DNA of 64,000 nt from an uncultured Acidimicrobiaceae bacterium (GCA_903919455.1 CAIXIJ010000115.1:1-64000), one strand, 5' to 3'; shown: positions 1-8,477, counted from the stretch's first letter. Numbers and translations: made by a program. The notes: a model not told the origin generated them from the sequence alone.

Positions 1-465
1 CTGCGTGAGATCTTCGCCCGTGAGGCCGACGAGCCGCTGCCCGACTTCACCAAGTTCGGCCCGAGCGTGATGGAGTACGAGTCGCCGCCCGGCACCTTCT
101 ACGACTGCTTCCCGCTGATGATTATGAGCACGTCTGCGCTTCGCTCGATGGCTGCCGCACTGCCGGATTCGGTCGTCGACGTTCGCCGCTTTCGCCCCAC
201 GTTCGTGGTCGATACGGGTGATGCCCCCGGCCACCCCGAGTTCGATTGGACCGGCCAGCGATTCGCCATCGGCTCCGCTGTGGTGGAGGTGATCAACGAC
301 TGCCCACGCTGCGCCTCGCTGACCAAGCAGATCAACGCCGACATCCCCCAGGATCGAGCGATCCTGCGTCACGTCGTGAAGGACCTCGGTCAGGCCGTCG
401 GCATGTACGCCAACGTGGTGCAGCCCGGCACCATCACCCAGGGCGACGATCTCGTTCCGTTCTGA
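1..465 (+). CDS. MOSC domain protein, 5' end outside window
   Basis: The frame is open from base 1, so only the C-terminal 154 residues are visible and the start lies upstream. The residues around FDWTGQRFAIGSAVVEVIND followed by CPRC match the core of MOSC domains, which handle sulfur or molybdenum-cofactor-linked reactions through a conserved cysteine. The PRC cysteine is present. The substrate cannot be told from sequence. The gene ends 38 bases before the sigma factor on the same strand, so co-transcription is possible. The family call is fairly firm and the function is open. Confidence 0.75.
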   Translation: MREIFAREADEPLPDFTKFGPSVMEYESPPGTFYDCFPLMIMSTSALRSMAAALPDSVVDVRRFRPTFVVDTGDAPGHPEFDWTGQRFAIGSAVVEVINDCPRCASLTKQINADIPQDRAILRHVVKDLGQAVGMYANVVQPGTITQGDDLVPF

Positions 466-503
466 ACGCCTGTCACCCGGGATCGGGAGCTGCGACGACG
501 TAA

Positions 504-980
504 GTGATGATGGTAACCGTGGACCTCGAGGCCGAATACCGCACACACGTGGCCGACCTCGTCCGCTTCGCCACTGTCCTCGTCGGTCCGCATGACGCCA
601 ACGATGTCGTCAACGAAGCGGTCACCACGACGATTGCTCGCAACTCGCTTGCCGCAGTCGATGACGTGCGGGCCTATTGGTTCCGTGCAGTCGCGAACAC
701 CTCCGCTGATTGGCACCGCTCGCGCTTCCGCCGACACGCGCGAGAACTGCGCAGCGCCGAGCGAGCACTCACGAACGAGACGGCGACGCCCCTCGACGCA
801 CGCCGCGTGCTGGCCGCGCTGAGTGCGCAGCAGCAGGCTGTGGTGTACCTCACCTACTGGCACGACTGGCCGATCGACCGGGTCGCCGAGGTGTTGCAGG
901 TGAGCGACGGCACCGTCCGAAAACAACTGGCAAGAGCTCGTGAACATCTGAGGGAGGTGCTGGGCGATGGCCGAGCATGA
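504..980 (+). CDS. ECF-like RNA polymerase sigma factor
   Basis: A 158-residue sigma-70 family protein with the two-domain ECF layout: region 2 at about residues 8-75 (LVRFATVLVGPHDANDVVNE, then a basic stretch RSRFRRHARELRS) and region 4 at about 95-150 with the helix-turn-helix PIDRVAEVLQVSDGTVRKQL. It should direct core polymerase to a small regulon. GTG 504 and ATG 507 or 510 are all possible starts, and no strong ribosome binding site decides between them. The last 14 bases overlap the next gene, which encodes a membrane-anchored protein. That arrangement is typical of a sigma factor paired with its membrane regulator. Region 2 is divergent, as in SigE-like actinobacterial groups. Confidence 0.85.
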   Translation: MMMVTVDLEAEYRTHVADLVRFATVLVGPHDANDVVNEAVTTTIARNSLAAVDDVRAYWFRAVANTSADWHRSRFRRHARELRSAERALTNETATPLDARRVLAALSAQQQAVVYLTYWHDWPIDRVAEVLQVSDGTVRKQLARAREHLREVLGDGRA

Positions 981-2091
981 CGACGAATTGGACCGCCGCA
1001 TCACCGCGCTGCTCGGCCTCGCGCAGGCCGACGCGCCCGAGCCTGCCGACGTGACACGCCCCAGGCCGGAACGTACCCACAGGTGGATCGCAATGGCCGC
1101 CGCAGTCGTCGTGATTGCCGCAGGCGTCGCTGCCTTGACCCTCCATGGTGAGCCGGCGACTGTCTCACCGGCCGACTCGACCCCTATCGACACAAGCCTT
1201 AGCGAAACGACGATCGCAGAGACGCTCGCTACGGCGCAGTCAACAACGCCGACTTTCCCCAGCCAACAGTCCACCTGCAGTGCACCTGCAGTCGATTCGT
1301 ATGACATGGTCGGCTCGATGCACACCATCGTCAAGAGCGCGCAGGCACTCGACATCGAGATCGAATCGCTCGATGCGCCGTGGTGCCCGGGTGGCACCGG
1401 CGTGGCGCGCCTGACGGTGACCAACATCGGCGTCGACCAAGAGAGGGTCGACCCCATTCAGCTCATTCTCAACGGCGGGATGAACAAGTACCCGCTGACG
1501 CACATCGGGTCCGACCAGGAACCCGGCGGATTGTCCCTCGCGCCCGGCACTGCCATCACGGTCGAGTACCACGTCGCTATCCCTGCCGTGCCGCCCGGTT
1601 CCTACTTGCTGCAGCTGTACGGCTTTGCCTCGAGTGCGGATGTACGGATCGACGGTCCGCCTGCATGCGCTACCGCCGAGCTAGAGGCTGTCGCGGGGTT
1701 GAGCGACGGTGCCAGCGGGAACGTGGGAACGCCCATCACCGTCACCAACACCGGCACCAGGCCGTGTTTCCTCGGCAAGCCCTTGATGGTCATGGCCACC
1801 GGTCCTGACGGCACGGGCGCCGCCCAGGTGCAGTTCTCGGAGGGCGCCTTCTTCCCAGTTGTTAACCCGCGCCCTTCGCGGGTGCTGGCGCCGGGGGCTC
1901 GGACGATGCTCGTCCTCACCACTCACAACAGCTGCCTCGTGCCAACCACCGAGAGCGTTAGCTGGTCGTCGATGCAGGTCCAAATGTCGCCGCTGGGAAA
2001 CTCAACGCTGAACGTCACCTTCCACTCCTGGAGCCACGTCCAGACCGCATGCGGCCTGGAACTCAGCGGCTGGGGAGACGTCGCCCCCTGA
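967..2091 (+). CDS. membrane-anchored DUF4232-like protein, possible regulator of the upstream sigma factor
   Basis: A 374-residue protein whose ATG lies inside the sigma factor gene (14-base overlap), implying translational coupling. Residues 1-40 are charged and cytoplasmic in character. Residues 41-59 form one hydrophobic segment. A Thr/Ser/Pro-rich spacer runs to about residue 103. Two beta-rich extracellular parts follow. The second, about 234-345, has TPITVTNTGTRPCFLG and spaced cysteines (C234, C267) like DUF4232 domains of actinobacterial surface proteins. No HxxxCxxC zinc anti-sigma motif is seen in the short cytoplasmic part, so an anti-sigma role is inferred only from position and topology. 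The alternative is a secreted protein controlled by the sigma factor. Confidence 0.7.
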   Translation: MAEHDDELDRRITALLGLAQADAPEPADVTRPRPERTHRWIAMAAAVVVIAAGVAALTLHGEPATVSPADSTPIDTSLSETTIAETLATAQSTTPTFPSQQSTCSAPAVDSYDMVGSMHTIVKSAQALDIEIESLDAPWCPGGTGVARLTVTNIGVDQERVDPIQLILNGGMNKYPLTHIGSDQEPGGLSLAPGTAITVEYHVAIPAVPPGSYLLQLYGFASSADVRIDGPPACATAELEAVAGLSDGASGNVGTPITVTNTGTRPCFLGKPLMVMATGPDGTGAAQVQFSEGAFFPVVNPRPSRVLAPGARTMLVLTTHNSCLVPTTESVSWSSMQVQMSPLGNSTLNVTFHSWSHVQTACGLELSGWGDVAP

Positions 2092-2106
2092 CCGTCGCGA
2101 ACGACT

Positions 2107-2301
2107 TCAGTCGCTGAAGCCGCCGCGCAGGAGGTGGCTGGCCTTCTCGATGGCGCGCCTTGCTTGAGTGAGCCGCTTGTCGTCGGCGGGACGCCCGGTC
2201 TTTTCGGCGGCTGCTTCGCGAAGCTGCTCGAACATGATCTCGTCGAGATCCTCCACGATGGCGTCGAGACGCTCCGCGAGGTGTTCATAGCGGTCGCTCA
2301 C
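2107..2301 (-). CDS. small helical protein coupled to glcF
   Basis: A 64-residue ORF starting at GTG 2301. Its start overlaps the glcF stop codon as GTGA, the same coupling seen elsewhere in this genome. The product is charged and predicted all-helical (RYEHLAERLDAIVEDLDEIM in the first half, QARRAIEKASHLLRGGF in the second). I do not recognise the family. The tight coupling makes it a likely real gene and suggests it is made together with the iron-sulfur subunit. A longer reading from 2370 would run far into glcF and is unlikely. Confidence 0.6.
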   Translation of the reverse strand: MSDRYEHLAERLDAIVEDLDEIMFEQLREAAAEKTGRPADDKRLTQARRAIEKASHLLRGGFSD

Positions 2302-3434
2302 AGTGCCTCCGCCAGCAGATCGATCGGATGCCGCACCACCAGGCCCGCAGCGGCCAGGTGCATGGCGCATCCGGGATTGGCGCTAGCCACCACACCGCTG
2401 CCGGCACGGGCGATCGCCTCGAGCTTGCGGTCGCGAATCTGCCCGGCCAACTCCGGCTGCATCGCCGAGTAGGCGCCGCCGGCGCCGCAGCACACGCCGT
2501 CGTCGTCGAGTTCCACCAGCTCGGCCACTGGCGCCAGTACGGCACGGACACCGGCGTGGGCCTTCTGCACATGGCGAAGGTGGCAGGGGTCCTGCACGAT
2601 CACGCGCCCAAGGTGCTTGGTGGGATGCAGCCGATCGACATGCTCCGCGAGGAACTCGTGCACATCCTTCACGCGAGCGCTGAACGCTGCCGCCTCGGGC
2701 GTGCCCAACAGGTGCCCGTACTCCTTCAACGCTGCGCCACAGCCCGCCGAGTTCACCACGATGGGCGCGTCGCCAGGCATCGACGCCATCACCGATGCGG
2801 CCAGCGCTCGGGCGGGATCGGTGAGGCCGGCATGCGTGTGCAGGGCACCGCAGCATCCGCCACCGCTGCCAGGCGTGCGGTAGGTAATCCCGAGGTGGTC
2901 GAGCACCTTGGTGGTACTGCGGTGCGTGTCGCGCAGCCACGCGTCCATCACGCACCCGGTGAACATCCACACATCACCACCGGTGCTCTGCACCGCCGTA
3001 CCCCGGCGCAAGGGCAGACGCGGCAGCCCGGCTCGTTTGGGTACGAGGTGCAGCCGCTGGGCGACCGCCAACGCGGAGGAACCGAGCAGCAGCATGCGGT
3101 GACGGGGCAAGAACGAGTAGCCCACGCGTTGCCAACGCGGCGTGATGCGGTGCTGCGCCGCCAATGACTGGCGTACGCCATCCTGCAGGTGCCCGTACGG
3201 CACGCCCGACGGGCATGCCGGTTCGCAGCCGCGGCACTGCACACAGGTCTCCATGAACGACACGAACTCTGACGTGATGGGGGCATCCTCCAGATGCACC
3301 GCCCGAATCGCCGCAATCCGCCCACGCGGCGACAGCGCTTCCTCGCCGGTCACACGGAAGGTGGGGCAATGCGGAAGGCACAGACCGCAGCTCACACATG
3401 TGGCAAGTTCGTCGTCGCTCACATGAAGCCGCAC
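2298..3434 (-). CDS. glcF: glycolate oxidase iron-sulfur subunit (GlcF-like)
   Basis: A 378-residue protein with two ferredoxin-type [4Fe-4S] motifs near the N-terminus: C13, C16, C19, C23 (CVSCGLCLPHCP) and C64, C67, C70, C74 (CVQCRGCEPACP). Two CCG domains follow, with GGCCGALHTH near residue 192 and GVCCGAGGAYS near the C-terminus. This is the layout of GlcF and related lactate or glycolate oxidase subunits, which pass electrons from the flavin subunits to the membrane quinone pool. The flavin subunits glcD and glcE are on the same strand 3-5 kb away, separated by a DNA glycosylase on the other strand. The start is GTG 3434, with TACGGT eight bases upstream and no Shine-Dalgarno. Confidence 0.88.
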   Translation of the reverse strand: MRLHVSDDELATCVSCGLCLPHCPTFRVTGEEALSPRGRIAAIRAVHLEDAPITSEFVSFMETCVQCRGCEPACPSGVPYGHLQDGVRQSLAAQHRITPRWQRVGYSFLPRHRMLLLGSSALAVAQRLHLVPKRAGLPRLPLRRGTAVQSTGGDVWMFTGCVMDAWLRDTHRSTTKVLDHLGITYRTPGSGGGCCGALHTHAGLTDPARALAASVMASMPGDAPIVVNSAGCGAALKEYGHLLGTPEAAAFSARVKDVHEFLAEHVDRLHPTKHLGRVIVQDPCHLRHVQKAHAGVRAVLAPVAELVELDDDGVCCGAGGAYSAMQPELAGQIRDRKLEAIARAGSGVVASANPGCAMHLAAAGLVVRHPIDLLAEAL

Positions 3435-3442
3435 GATGGTTC

Positions 3443-3448
3443 ACCGTA
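3443..3448 (-). promoter_or_regulatory. putative -10 element for leaderless glcF
   Basis: TACGGT on the minus strand ends eight bases before GTG 3434. There is no Shine-Dalgarno, and the spacing would place transcription start at or near the start codon. No convincing -35 is seen. Confidence 0.35.
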
Positions 3449-3484
3449 GCGTCTGCTCATCAAAGATTCGGGAACTGACAGTAT

Positions 3485-3724
3485 GTGTCGAATCGTCATA
3501 TCTGCATGCCCTGCCCTACCACCTTGCTCGACCACACGAACGCTCGCGACTACGGCGTACTCTGCCGCATTCTTCAGGCCGGCATGGCCTCGCGAGCCGA
3601 CCAACAGGCCGCCGCCGAACTCATTGTCGGTCTCACGGATCAGCTCGCTGACCTGTCGATGCTGGCCGATGCCATGGCAATGCAACTCGGTCAGATTCCC
3701 AGCCCTCCTGGGGCGACGGAGTAG
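3485..3724 (+). CDS. hypothetical 79-residue protein
   Basis: A short ORF from GTG 3485 in the gap between divergent glcF and the Nei glycosylase. Its second half, rich in alanine and leucine (QQAAAELIVGLTDQLADLSM), looks like a single amphipathic helix, and third-position GC is moderately high. No family is recognised. A frame also exists on the opposite strand, but its composition (arginine and glycine rich, many rare choices) looks less natural. The stop at 3724 sits just before the promoter-like TACCCT of the next gene. Treat it as possible rather than proven. Confidence 0.4.
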   Translation: MSNRHICMPCPTTLLDHTNARDYGVLCRILQAGMASRADQQAAAELIVGLTDQLADLSMLADAMAMQLGQIPSPPGATE

Positions 3725-3736
3725 CCACTGCTTCAC

Positions 3737-3742
3737 TACCCT
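3737..3742 (+). promoter_or_regulatory. putative -10 element for leaderless nei
   Basis: TACCCT is followed by seven bases and then ATG 3750. No Shine-Dalgarno and no clear -35 are present. Confidence 0.4.
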
Positions 3743-3749
3743 CGGTCAC

Positions 3750-4544
3750 ATGCCCGAGGGACACACGATCCACCGAATCGCCAAGGATCACAACCCGCTG
3801 CTCGCGGGCCACAGCGTGGCAGTGTCGTCGCCTCAGGGTCGCTTCTCCGCCGATGCAGAGATGATCGACGGCGTCACGCTGGAACGCATCGAGGCGTACG
3901 GCAAGCACCTGTTCTACGAATGGGAGAACGGCCTGGTGGGCCATGTGCACCTCGGCCTGTTCGGCAAGTTCCGCGTCAGTCGCGGGTCCACTGTTCCCGA
4001 ACCAGTGGGGCTGGTGCGGATGCGTATGTCCACCGACCTTGGCACCATCGACCTGGCCGGGCCAACCGACTGCAGCATCGGCACGGTGGAGGATCGCGAT
4101 GCCATCGTCGCTCGCCTGGGGCCCGACCCTCTCCGTCGCGACGCGAAGCCCGCTGTAGCCATGGCCCGAATCCGCAAAAGCAAGCAGCCCATCGGGCAAC
4201 TGCTGCTCGACCAGCGCGTGCTGGCTGGGGTGGGAAACGTGTACCGAGCCGAAGCGTTGTTCGTGAACGGCATTCACCCCGGACGACCCGGCAACCAACT
4301 CCACGATGCCGAACTCGAGGCCATCTGGACCACCACCGCCTCCATGCTGCGCCAGGGCGTGAAAGACAACCGCATCATCACCATCGACCGCAACGAGCTA
4401 CCCGCGAAGAAGGGTCATCATCGCCGCGGTCAGACCACGTACGTGTATCACCGCGACATCTGCATTCGCTGCTCCACACCGGTGCAGACGGTGGAACTCG
4501 GCGGTCGCCCGTGCTACTTCTGCCCCACCTGCCAGCCGCGCTGA
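3750..4544 (+). CDS. nei: Fpg/Nei family DNA glycosylase-AP lyase (Nei1-like)
   Basis: A 264-residue base-excision-repair enzyme. The start is fixed by MPEGHT: after removal of Met, Pro2 is the catalytic nucleophile and Glu3 the acid of the family. AYGKHLF carries the conserved lysine. LLLDQRVLAGVGNVYRAEAL is the helix-two-turn-helix DNA-binding region. The C-terminus has a zinc finger of exact form CxxC-x16-CxxC (CIRC ... CPTC). PEGHT rather than PELPE puts it with the Nei-like actinobacterial enzymes that remove oxidised pyrimidines. It is divergent from glcF and appears monocistronic. An in-frame extension upstream to 3483 has no homology and is rejected. Confidence 0.93.
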   Translation: MPEGHTIHRIAKDHNPLLAGHSVAVSSPQGRFSADAEMIDGVTLERIEAYGKHLFYEWENGLVGHVHLGLFGKFRVSRGSTVPEPVGLVRMRMSTDLGTIDLAGPTDCSIGTVEDRDAIVARLGPDPLRRDAKPAVAMARIRKSKQPIGQLLLDQRVLAGVGNVYRAEALFVNGIHPGRPGNQLHDAELEAIWTTTASMLRQGVKDNRIITIDRNELPAKKGHHRRGQTTYVYHRDICIRCSTPVQTVELGGRPCYFCPTCQPR

Positions 4545-4545
4545 A

Positions 4546-5337
4546 TCAGGAGCGTTCGCGCAACCCCTGTGCCATGACCAGCATCTTCTCGTGCGCCTCA
4601 GCACTGTCGGGGTAGGCGCGCCGAGGGTCGTCGGGGTTCTCGCCTCGCAGCAGTCGGTCGAGGTAGAACCGGTCGGCGTCGAGTCGGTCCATCGGCGTAA
4701 ACGTGACGTGACCGTGGCCGGGCACGAGTACCGCGGCCTTGGCCACAACCGGCGCGAGCACGTCGAGACCGTCGAGGTAGGCCGGTAGGTCGTCGGGATA
4801 GAAAGGGAAGGGCAGTTCGATGTCGCTGAGCATGTCGCCAGCGCACATCACCCCTCGCTCGGGCATCCACATCGCCGTGTGGCCGGGAGCATGCCCGTCG
4901 TGCACCACGAACTCAATTGCCTCATCCACGCCATCGAGGAATGGGTCGGGCACCATCGACGCGTCCAGCGCATGCAGACCATCGACCGGGTGAGGCCAAT
5001 CGGTGGGAATGTCGCCATCGAGCGACACCAGAATCTCCGCACGATCCCGCTCGGCCATTGCGACGGCACGCGGTGAGCCCCACCGCGGGGCATCGCCGAA
5101 TTCGGGATGCCACAGCACATGGTCGTAGTGCCCGTGTGTGCTCAGACCCGCAGTCACAGAGAGGCCGGAGGAACTGAGCCACGCTGCAATGTTGTTCAGG
5201 TCGAATTCGGTCCACGCCGGATCCACCAAGACCGCGTTCCGATCTCGGATCACCACCGTGGTGTTCGTCATGTACTTCGCCGCAGTGGTCACCCGCACGC
5301 CTGGGGCAATCTCGATGAAGTCGGAGTGAATACTCAT
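4546..5337 (-). CDS. metallo-beta-lactamase fold hydrolase
   Basis: A 263-residue MBL-fold protein starting at ATG 5337 (MSIHSDFIEI). An ATG at 5364 is also in frame but would overlap the phosphotransferase gene by 16 bases. The metal site is complete: STHGHYDHV (HxHxDH), HAPGHTAMW, CAGDMLSD and VPGHGHVTF. These give two zinc centres typical of glyoxalase II-like or lactonase-like hydrolases. The substrate is not evident. It is the last gene of the minus-strand run headed by icd and is only 11 bases after the phosphotransferase, so the two are probably co-expressed with glcD-glcE. Confidence 0.85.
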   Translation of the reverse strand: MSIHSDFIEIAPGVRVTTAAKYMTNTTVVIRDRNAVLVDPAWTEFDLNNIAAWLSSSGLSVTAGLSTHGHYDHVLWHPEFGDAPRWGSPRAVAMAERDRAEILVSLDGDIPTDWPHPVDGLHALDASMVPDPFLDGVDEAIEFVVHDGHAPGHTAMWMPERGVMCAGDMLSDIELPFPFYPDDLPAYLDGLDVLAPVVAKAAVLVPGHGHVTFTPMDRLDADRFYLDRLLRGENPDDPRRAYPDSAEAHEKMLVMAQGLRERS

Positions 5338-5348
5338 GACGGCCGAAC

Positions 5349-6206
5349 CTACTGCGGTTCCCACAATGGAGCGTTCACATCACCGCGCCAATAACGCAGT
5401 CTTCGCTCTGCTTCCGAGGCCGCAGCCACATCGGTGCGTCCAGCCCGAACTCTCAGCAGCGTGGCCACCACCATTCGCATCGCGGCCAACGCCTGCGTCA
5501 TCCACTCGTCGCGTAACGACGAGCCGTAGCCCTCGGCGAAGTCGTCGTACGCATGCGGCCCGCCTCCCCATCGGTTGGACCATCGCTCGCCCCACTGCAG
5601 GAGCGGACCATGGTCCCAGCCGATTGGGGCCATGCACCGCAGATCCCAGTCGAGCAGCACCACACCGTCGGGTCCCTGAATGACATTGCCGGGATGCACG
5701 TCACCGTGGCACACCACCAATGCCTCACGCATGCGATCGCGCCAGCCAGCCCACTTCACCATACAGGCGTCGAGCCCTTCGAGTGCTGCGGCATCGATGC
5801 GATCTCGGACGTCGCGCAGCAGATGCTCCACCTGCCAGTGCGGGAAATGGCCGCACCACGACAGGTCCGGCCACGTCGAGGGATCGAGCGAATGGATTCG
5901 TCGCACCATGTCGCCCACCTCTCGGAAGTCCACCTCGCCATGGGAGCGCACCCGTTCCATTGCGCTCACCATCAGCGGGCCCTTCGACTTCATATCGTCG
6001 AGGCGTCGAGGGGTGCGCACACCGATGGACGACATGAGCGCCTCCCACTGGCGCTCTTCCGAGACAGGAAAGGAGGGAATGCCCACGCGGAGCAGCACGT
6101 CGTCGCCCGCAGCAAAGAGCGCGTTCATGCCGCTGCGAATCAACCGCGGTGCCGGCAGCCCCCACGCTGCCGCAGCAGTTGTTGCAAGAGCATCGACGTC
6201 AGACAT
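5349..6206 (-). CDS. aminoglycoside/choline phosphotransferase-family kinase
   Basis: A 285-residue APH-fold kinase. The Brenner-type catalytic loop VVCHGDVHPGNV supplies the catalytic Asp and Asn, and VVLLDWDLRCM supplies the metal-binding Asp. The fold phosphorylates small hydroxyl compounds; antibiotics are only one possible substrate. Its ATG overlaps the glcE stop by 8 bases, and an MBL hydrolase follows, so it is part of the glycolate oxidase operon. A metabolic small-molecule kinase is more likely than a resistance gene in this setting. There is no signal peptide or membrane segment. Confidence 0.82.
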   Translation of the reverse strand: MSDVDALATTAAAAWGLPAPRLIRSGMNALFAAGDDVLLRVGIPSFPVSEERQWEALMSSIGVRTPRRLDDMKSKGPLMVSAMERVRSHGEVDFREVGDMVRRIHSLDPSTWPDLSWCGHFPHWQVEHLLRDVRDRIDAAALEGLDACMVKWAGWRDRMREALVVCHGDVHPGNVIQGPDGVVLLDWDLRCMAPIGWDHGPLLQWGERWSNRWGGGPHAYDDFAEGYGSSLRDEWMTQALAAMRMVVATLLRVRAGRTDVAAASEAERRLRYWRGDVNAPLWEPQ

Positions 6207-7059
6207 CGATGCCGGGGTTCAACCGCCCCAGCGGATCGAACTCGTGCTGCAGCGCGCGAGCCAATTCAAGTACTCGCAGCGAGCGCGTCGGAGGGGTCCA
6301 AGGCTCGGCGTGATGCACCGTGCCCACACCTACCTCGGCGACGAACTCGCCTTGCATCGTCACGATCGACGCAGGGGCAACCGATCGGCGGCTGCCACTG
6401 GGCAGCGGTGGCGGGCCATCGACCGCGCTGAGCGACGCGCCACGCGCTTGCGCATGCACATCGTCCGGGTGACCTTCCAGCAACGCCCACGCGCACGATC
6501 CGTCCCACAGCACGCTGACCGGACGATGCAGTTGGCTGAATACCTCGAACAGTTCGCTGGCCTCGCGCTGAAACCATTGCGAACATTGCGCAATCGGGCG
6601 AGTGCGGAGCAGCACTTCGCCGAGAAACCCCAGCGCCCCGCGCGAACCCACAAGAAGGCGGCACAGATCGAAGCCGCTGACGTTCTTCACGGTGGGGCCG
6701 CCAGCCTTCACCACCTCGCCAACTGCGCTGACGTACCTGGCCTGCAGCAGCACGTCGCGTACGGGGCCGTAGCCGAGCCTGCGTACATCAGCCAGGCCGA
6801 CCGAAAGCGCTCCGCCCACCGTGCCGCCTGGCGGGAGCGCCACGGTTTGGCGATGCTCGGCCAACACGGCAACCAGTTCATCGACCGGTGTGCCGGCGCC
6901 ACAGCACACGATCATCTCGTCGGGCTGCACCCATTCCACGCCGGACGGTGCGTACACCGTGCGAACGCCGGGAACGGCGCCACCGCGCGAGCCAAGGCCG
7001 GCGATGGTGACAGGCCCTTCGGCACCCACCTCGGCGGCGAACGCGTCCAGATCGATCAC
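6199..7059 (-). CDS. glcE: glycolate oxidase FAD-binding subunit GlcE-like
   Basis: A 286-residue protein with the N-terminal FAD-binding (PCMH-type) domain seen in GlcE: VTIAGLGSRGGA, VCCGAGTPVDELVAVLAEH, LPPGGTVGGALSVGLADVRR and KAGGPTVKNVSGFDLCRLLV. It lacks the long C-terminal substrate domain of GlcD, as expected for GlcE. The start is GTG 7059, which overlaps the glcD stop as GTGA. The open frame continues to 7098, but that would overlap glcD by more than 40 bases. It works with GlcD and GlcF to oxidise glycolate or a related 2-hydroxyacid. Confidence 0.85.
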   Translation of the reverse strand: MIDLDAFAAEVGAEGPVTIAGLGSRGGAVPGVRTVYAPSGVEWVQPDEMIVCCGAGTPVDELVAVLAEHRQTVALPPGGTVGGALSVGLADVRRLGYGPVRDVLLQARYVSAVGEVVKAGGPTVKNVSGFDLCRLLVGSRGALGFLGEVLLRTRPIAQCSQWFQREASELFEVFSQLHRPVSVLWDGSCAWALLEGHPDDVHAQARGASLSAVDGPPPLPSGSRRSVAPASIVTMQGEFVAEVGVGTVHHAEPWTPPTRSLRVLELARALQHEFDPLGRLNPGIDV

Positions 7060-8477
7060 ACCCACGCCCCATCCGGTACGTGCTGCACGTCGCCGCAAGC
7101 TCCGGCACTCGGCAGCACCTTGTACGGGTTCGCCAGACCGGTGGGATCGAAGCCACGTCGCATCGCGGCCTGTGCGGCAAGGTCGGCAGGGGCGAACATC
7201 ATCGGCATGAAGTCGCGCTTCTCCATTCCGATCCCATGTTCACCCGACAGCACTCCCCCAGCAGCCACCGAGGCTCGAACGATCTCCTCGCCCGCAGCGT
7301 GCACTCGCTCCATCACGCCGGGCTCGCGCTTGTCGAACACCAGCAGCGGGTGCAGATTTCCATCCCCTGCGTGGAACACGTTCATCACCAGCAACTGATG
7401 ACGCTCGGCGATCTCGTAGACCTGACGCAACACCTCTGGCAGCATCCGCCGCGGCACCACCGTGTCGTGCAGGTAGTAGTTCGGCTTGATGCGCGCGATC
7501 GCGCCGAAGGCGGTCTTACGGCCTTTCCACAGCAGTGCGCGCTCAGCTTCATCTTTGGCGATGCGCACTGTGCCTGCGTCATGTGCCAGACCGATCTCCA
7601 CGATGCGCTCGGCGTCGGCCTCCACACCGGCCGCGAGACCTGCCACCTCCACCAGCAACACTGCCGCAGCCTCCAGCGGCAGGCCGGCGTGGATATACGC
7701 CTCCACCGCCTGCACACAGAGCTGGTCCATCATCTCGAGCGCAGCGGGCACCATGCCCGCAGCGATGATGGCACTCACCGTCTGCGCCCCAGCCTCGACG
7801 GAAGCAAAGTCCATCAGCATGGTCTTCACCGTGGGAGCGTTCTGTGTAAGGCGCACTAGCACTTTGGTGGCGATGCCGAACATCCCCTCGCTGCCCACGA
7901 ACGCACCGCGCAGGTCCAAGCCCTCTTCCTCGGGTTCCTCCCCGCCGAACTGCACCACGGACCCATCGCTCAGCACGACCTCCAGGCCCAACACGTGCGA
8001 TGCCGTAACGCCATCGCTGAGGCAGTGAGGCCCACCGGAGTTGTTGGCCACGTTGCCGCCGATGGAACAGCTCTGCTGGCTACTGGGATCGGGCGCGAAG
8101 TGGAGGCCGAGGTGCGACACCTGGCGTGTGAGATCGAGGTTCAGCACCCCTGGCTCCACCCAGGCCATGCGGTTGACAGCATCCACCGACAGCACTCGGT
8201 TCATCTTCGTGGTGGCGATCACCAGCGCATGATCCAGCGGAGTGGCGCCCCCGGCGAGGCCCGTGCCGGCGCCGCGCGCCACGAATGCAACACCATGACG
8301 CTGCGCTGTTCGAACGGCTGCTTGCACCTCCGTTGTGGTGAGCGGAAAGCACACCACGCCCGCGGAACCCTCGATGTTCGAAGCGTCGCGGCGATACAGC
8401 CCCAACTCTGTGGCATTCGTACGCACGCGATCAGCCGACATCACCGACCGCAGATCGGCGGCGAGACCCTCGTTCAT
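7056..8477 (-). CDS. glcD: glycolate oxidase subunit GlcD (FAD-linked oxidase)
   Basis: A 473-residue flavoprotein. The N-terminal PCMH FAD-binding domain includes ARGAGTGLAGGATPLD and IGGNVANNSGGPHCLSDG. The C-terminal FAD-oxidase domain ends with GGVLSGEHGIGMEKRDFM, the signature of the GlcD/D-lactate dehydrogenase family. Length is normal for the family. It is the catalytic subunit oxidising glycolate (or D-lactate) to the 2-oxoacid. It overlaps a small gene upstream by ATGA and glcE downstream by GTGA. Substrate choice between glycolate and other 2-hydroxyacids cannot be decided here, but the D-E-F set favours glycolate. Confidence 0.9.
   Translation of the reverse strand: MNEGLAADLRSVMSADRVRTNATELGLYRRDASNIEGSAGVVCFPLTTTEVQAAVRTAQRHGVAFVARGAGTGLAGGATPLDHALVIATTKMNRVLSVDAVNRMAWVEPGVLNLDLTRQVSHLGLHFAPDPSSQQSCSIGGNVANNSGGPHCLSDGVTASHVLGLEVVLSDGSVVQFGGEEPEEEGLDLRGAFVGSEGMFGIATKVLVRLTQNAPTVKTMLMDFASVEAGAQTVSAIIAAGMVPAALEMMDQLCVQAVEAYIHAGLPLEAAAVLLVEVAGLAAGVEADAERIVEIGLAHDAGTVRIAKDEAERALLWKGRKTAFGAIARIKPNYYLHDTVVPRRMLPEVLRQVYEIAERHQLLVMNVFHAGDGNLHPLLVFDKREPGVMERVHAAGEEIVRASVAAGGVLSGEHGIGMEKRDFMPMMFAPADLAAQAAMRRGFDPTGLANPYKVLPSAGACGDVQHVPDGAWV

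Noticed and set aside
5349-6206. Aminoglycoside resistance gene
   Set aside because: The fold is that of APH kinases, but the gene is embedded in a metabolic operon by overlapping stops and starts and there is no mobile element, so a resistance call is not supported.
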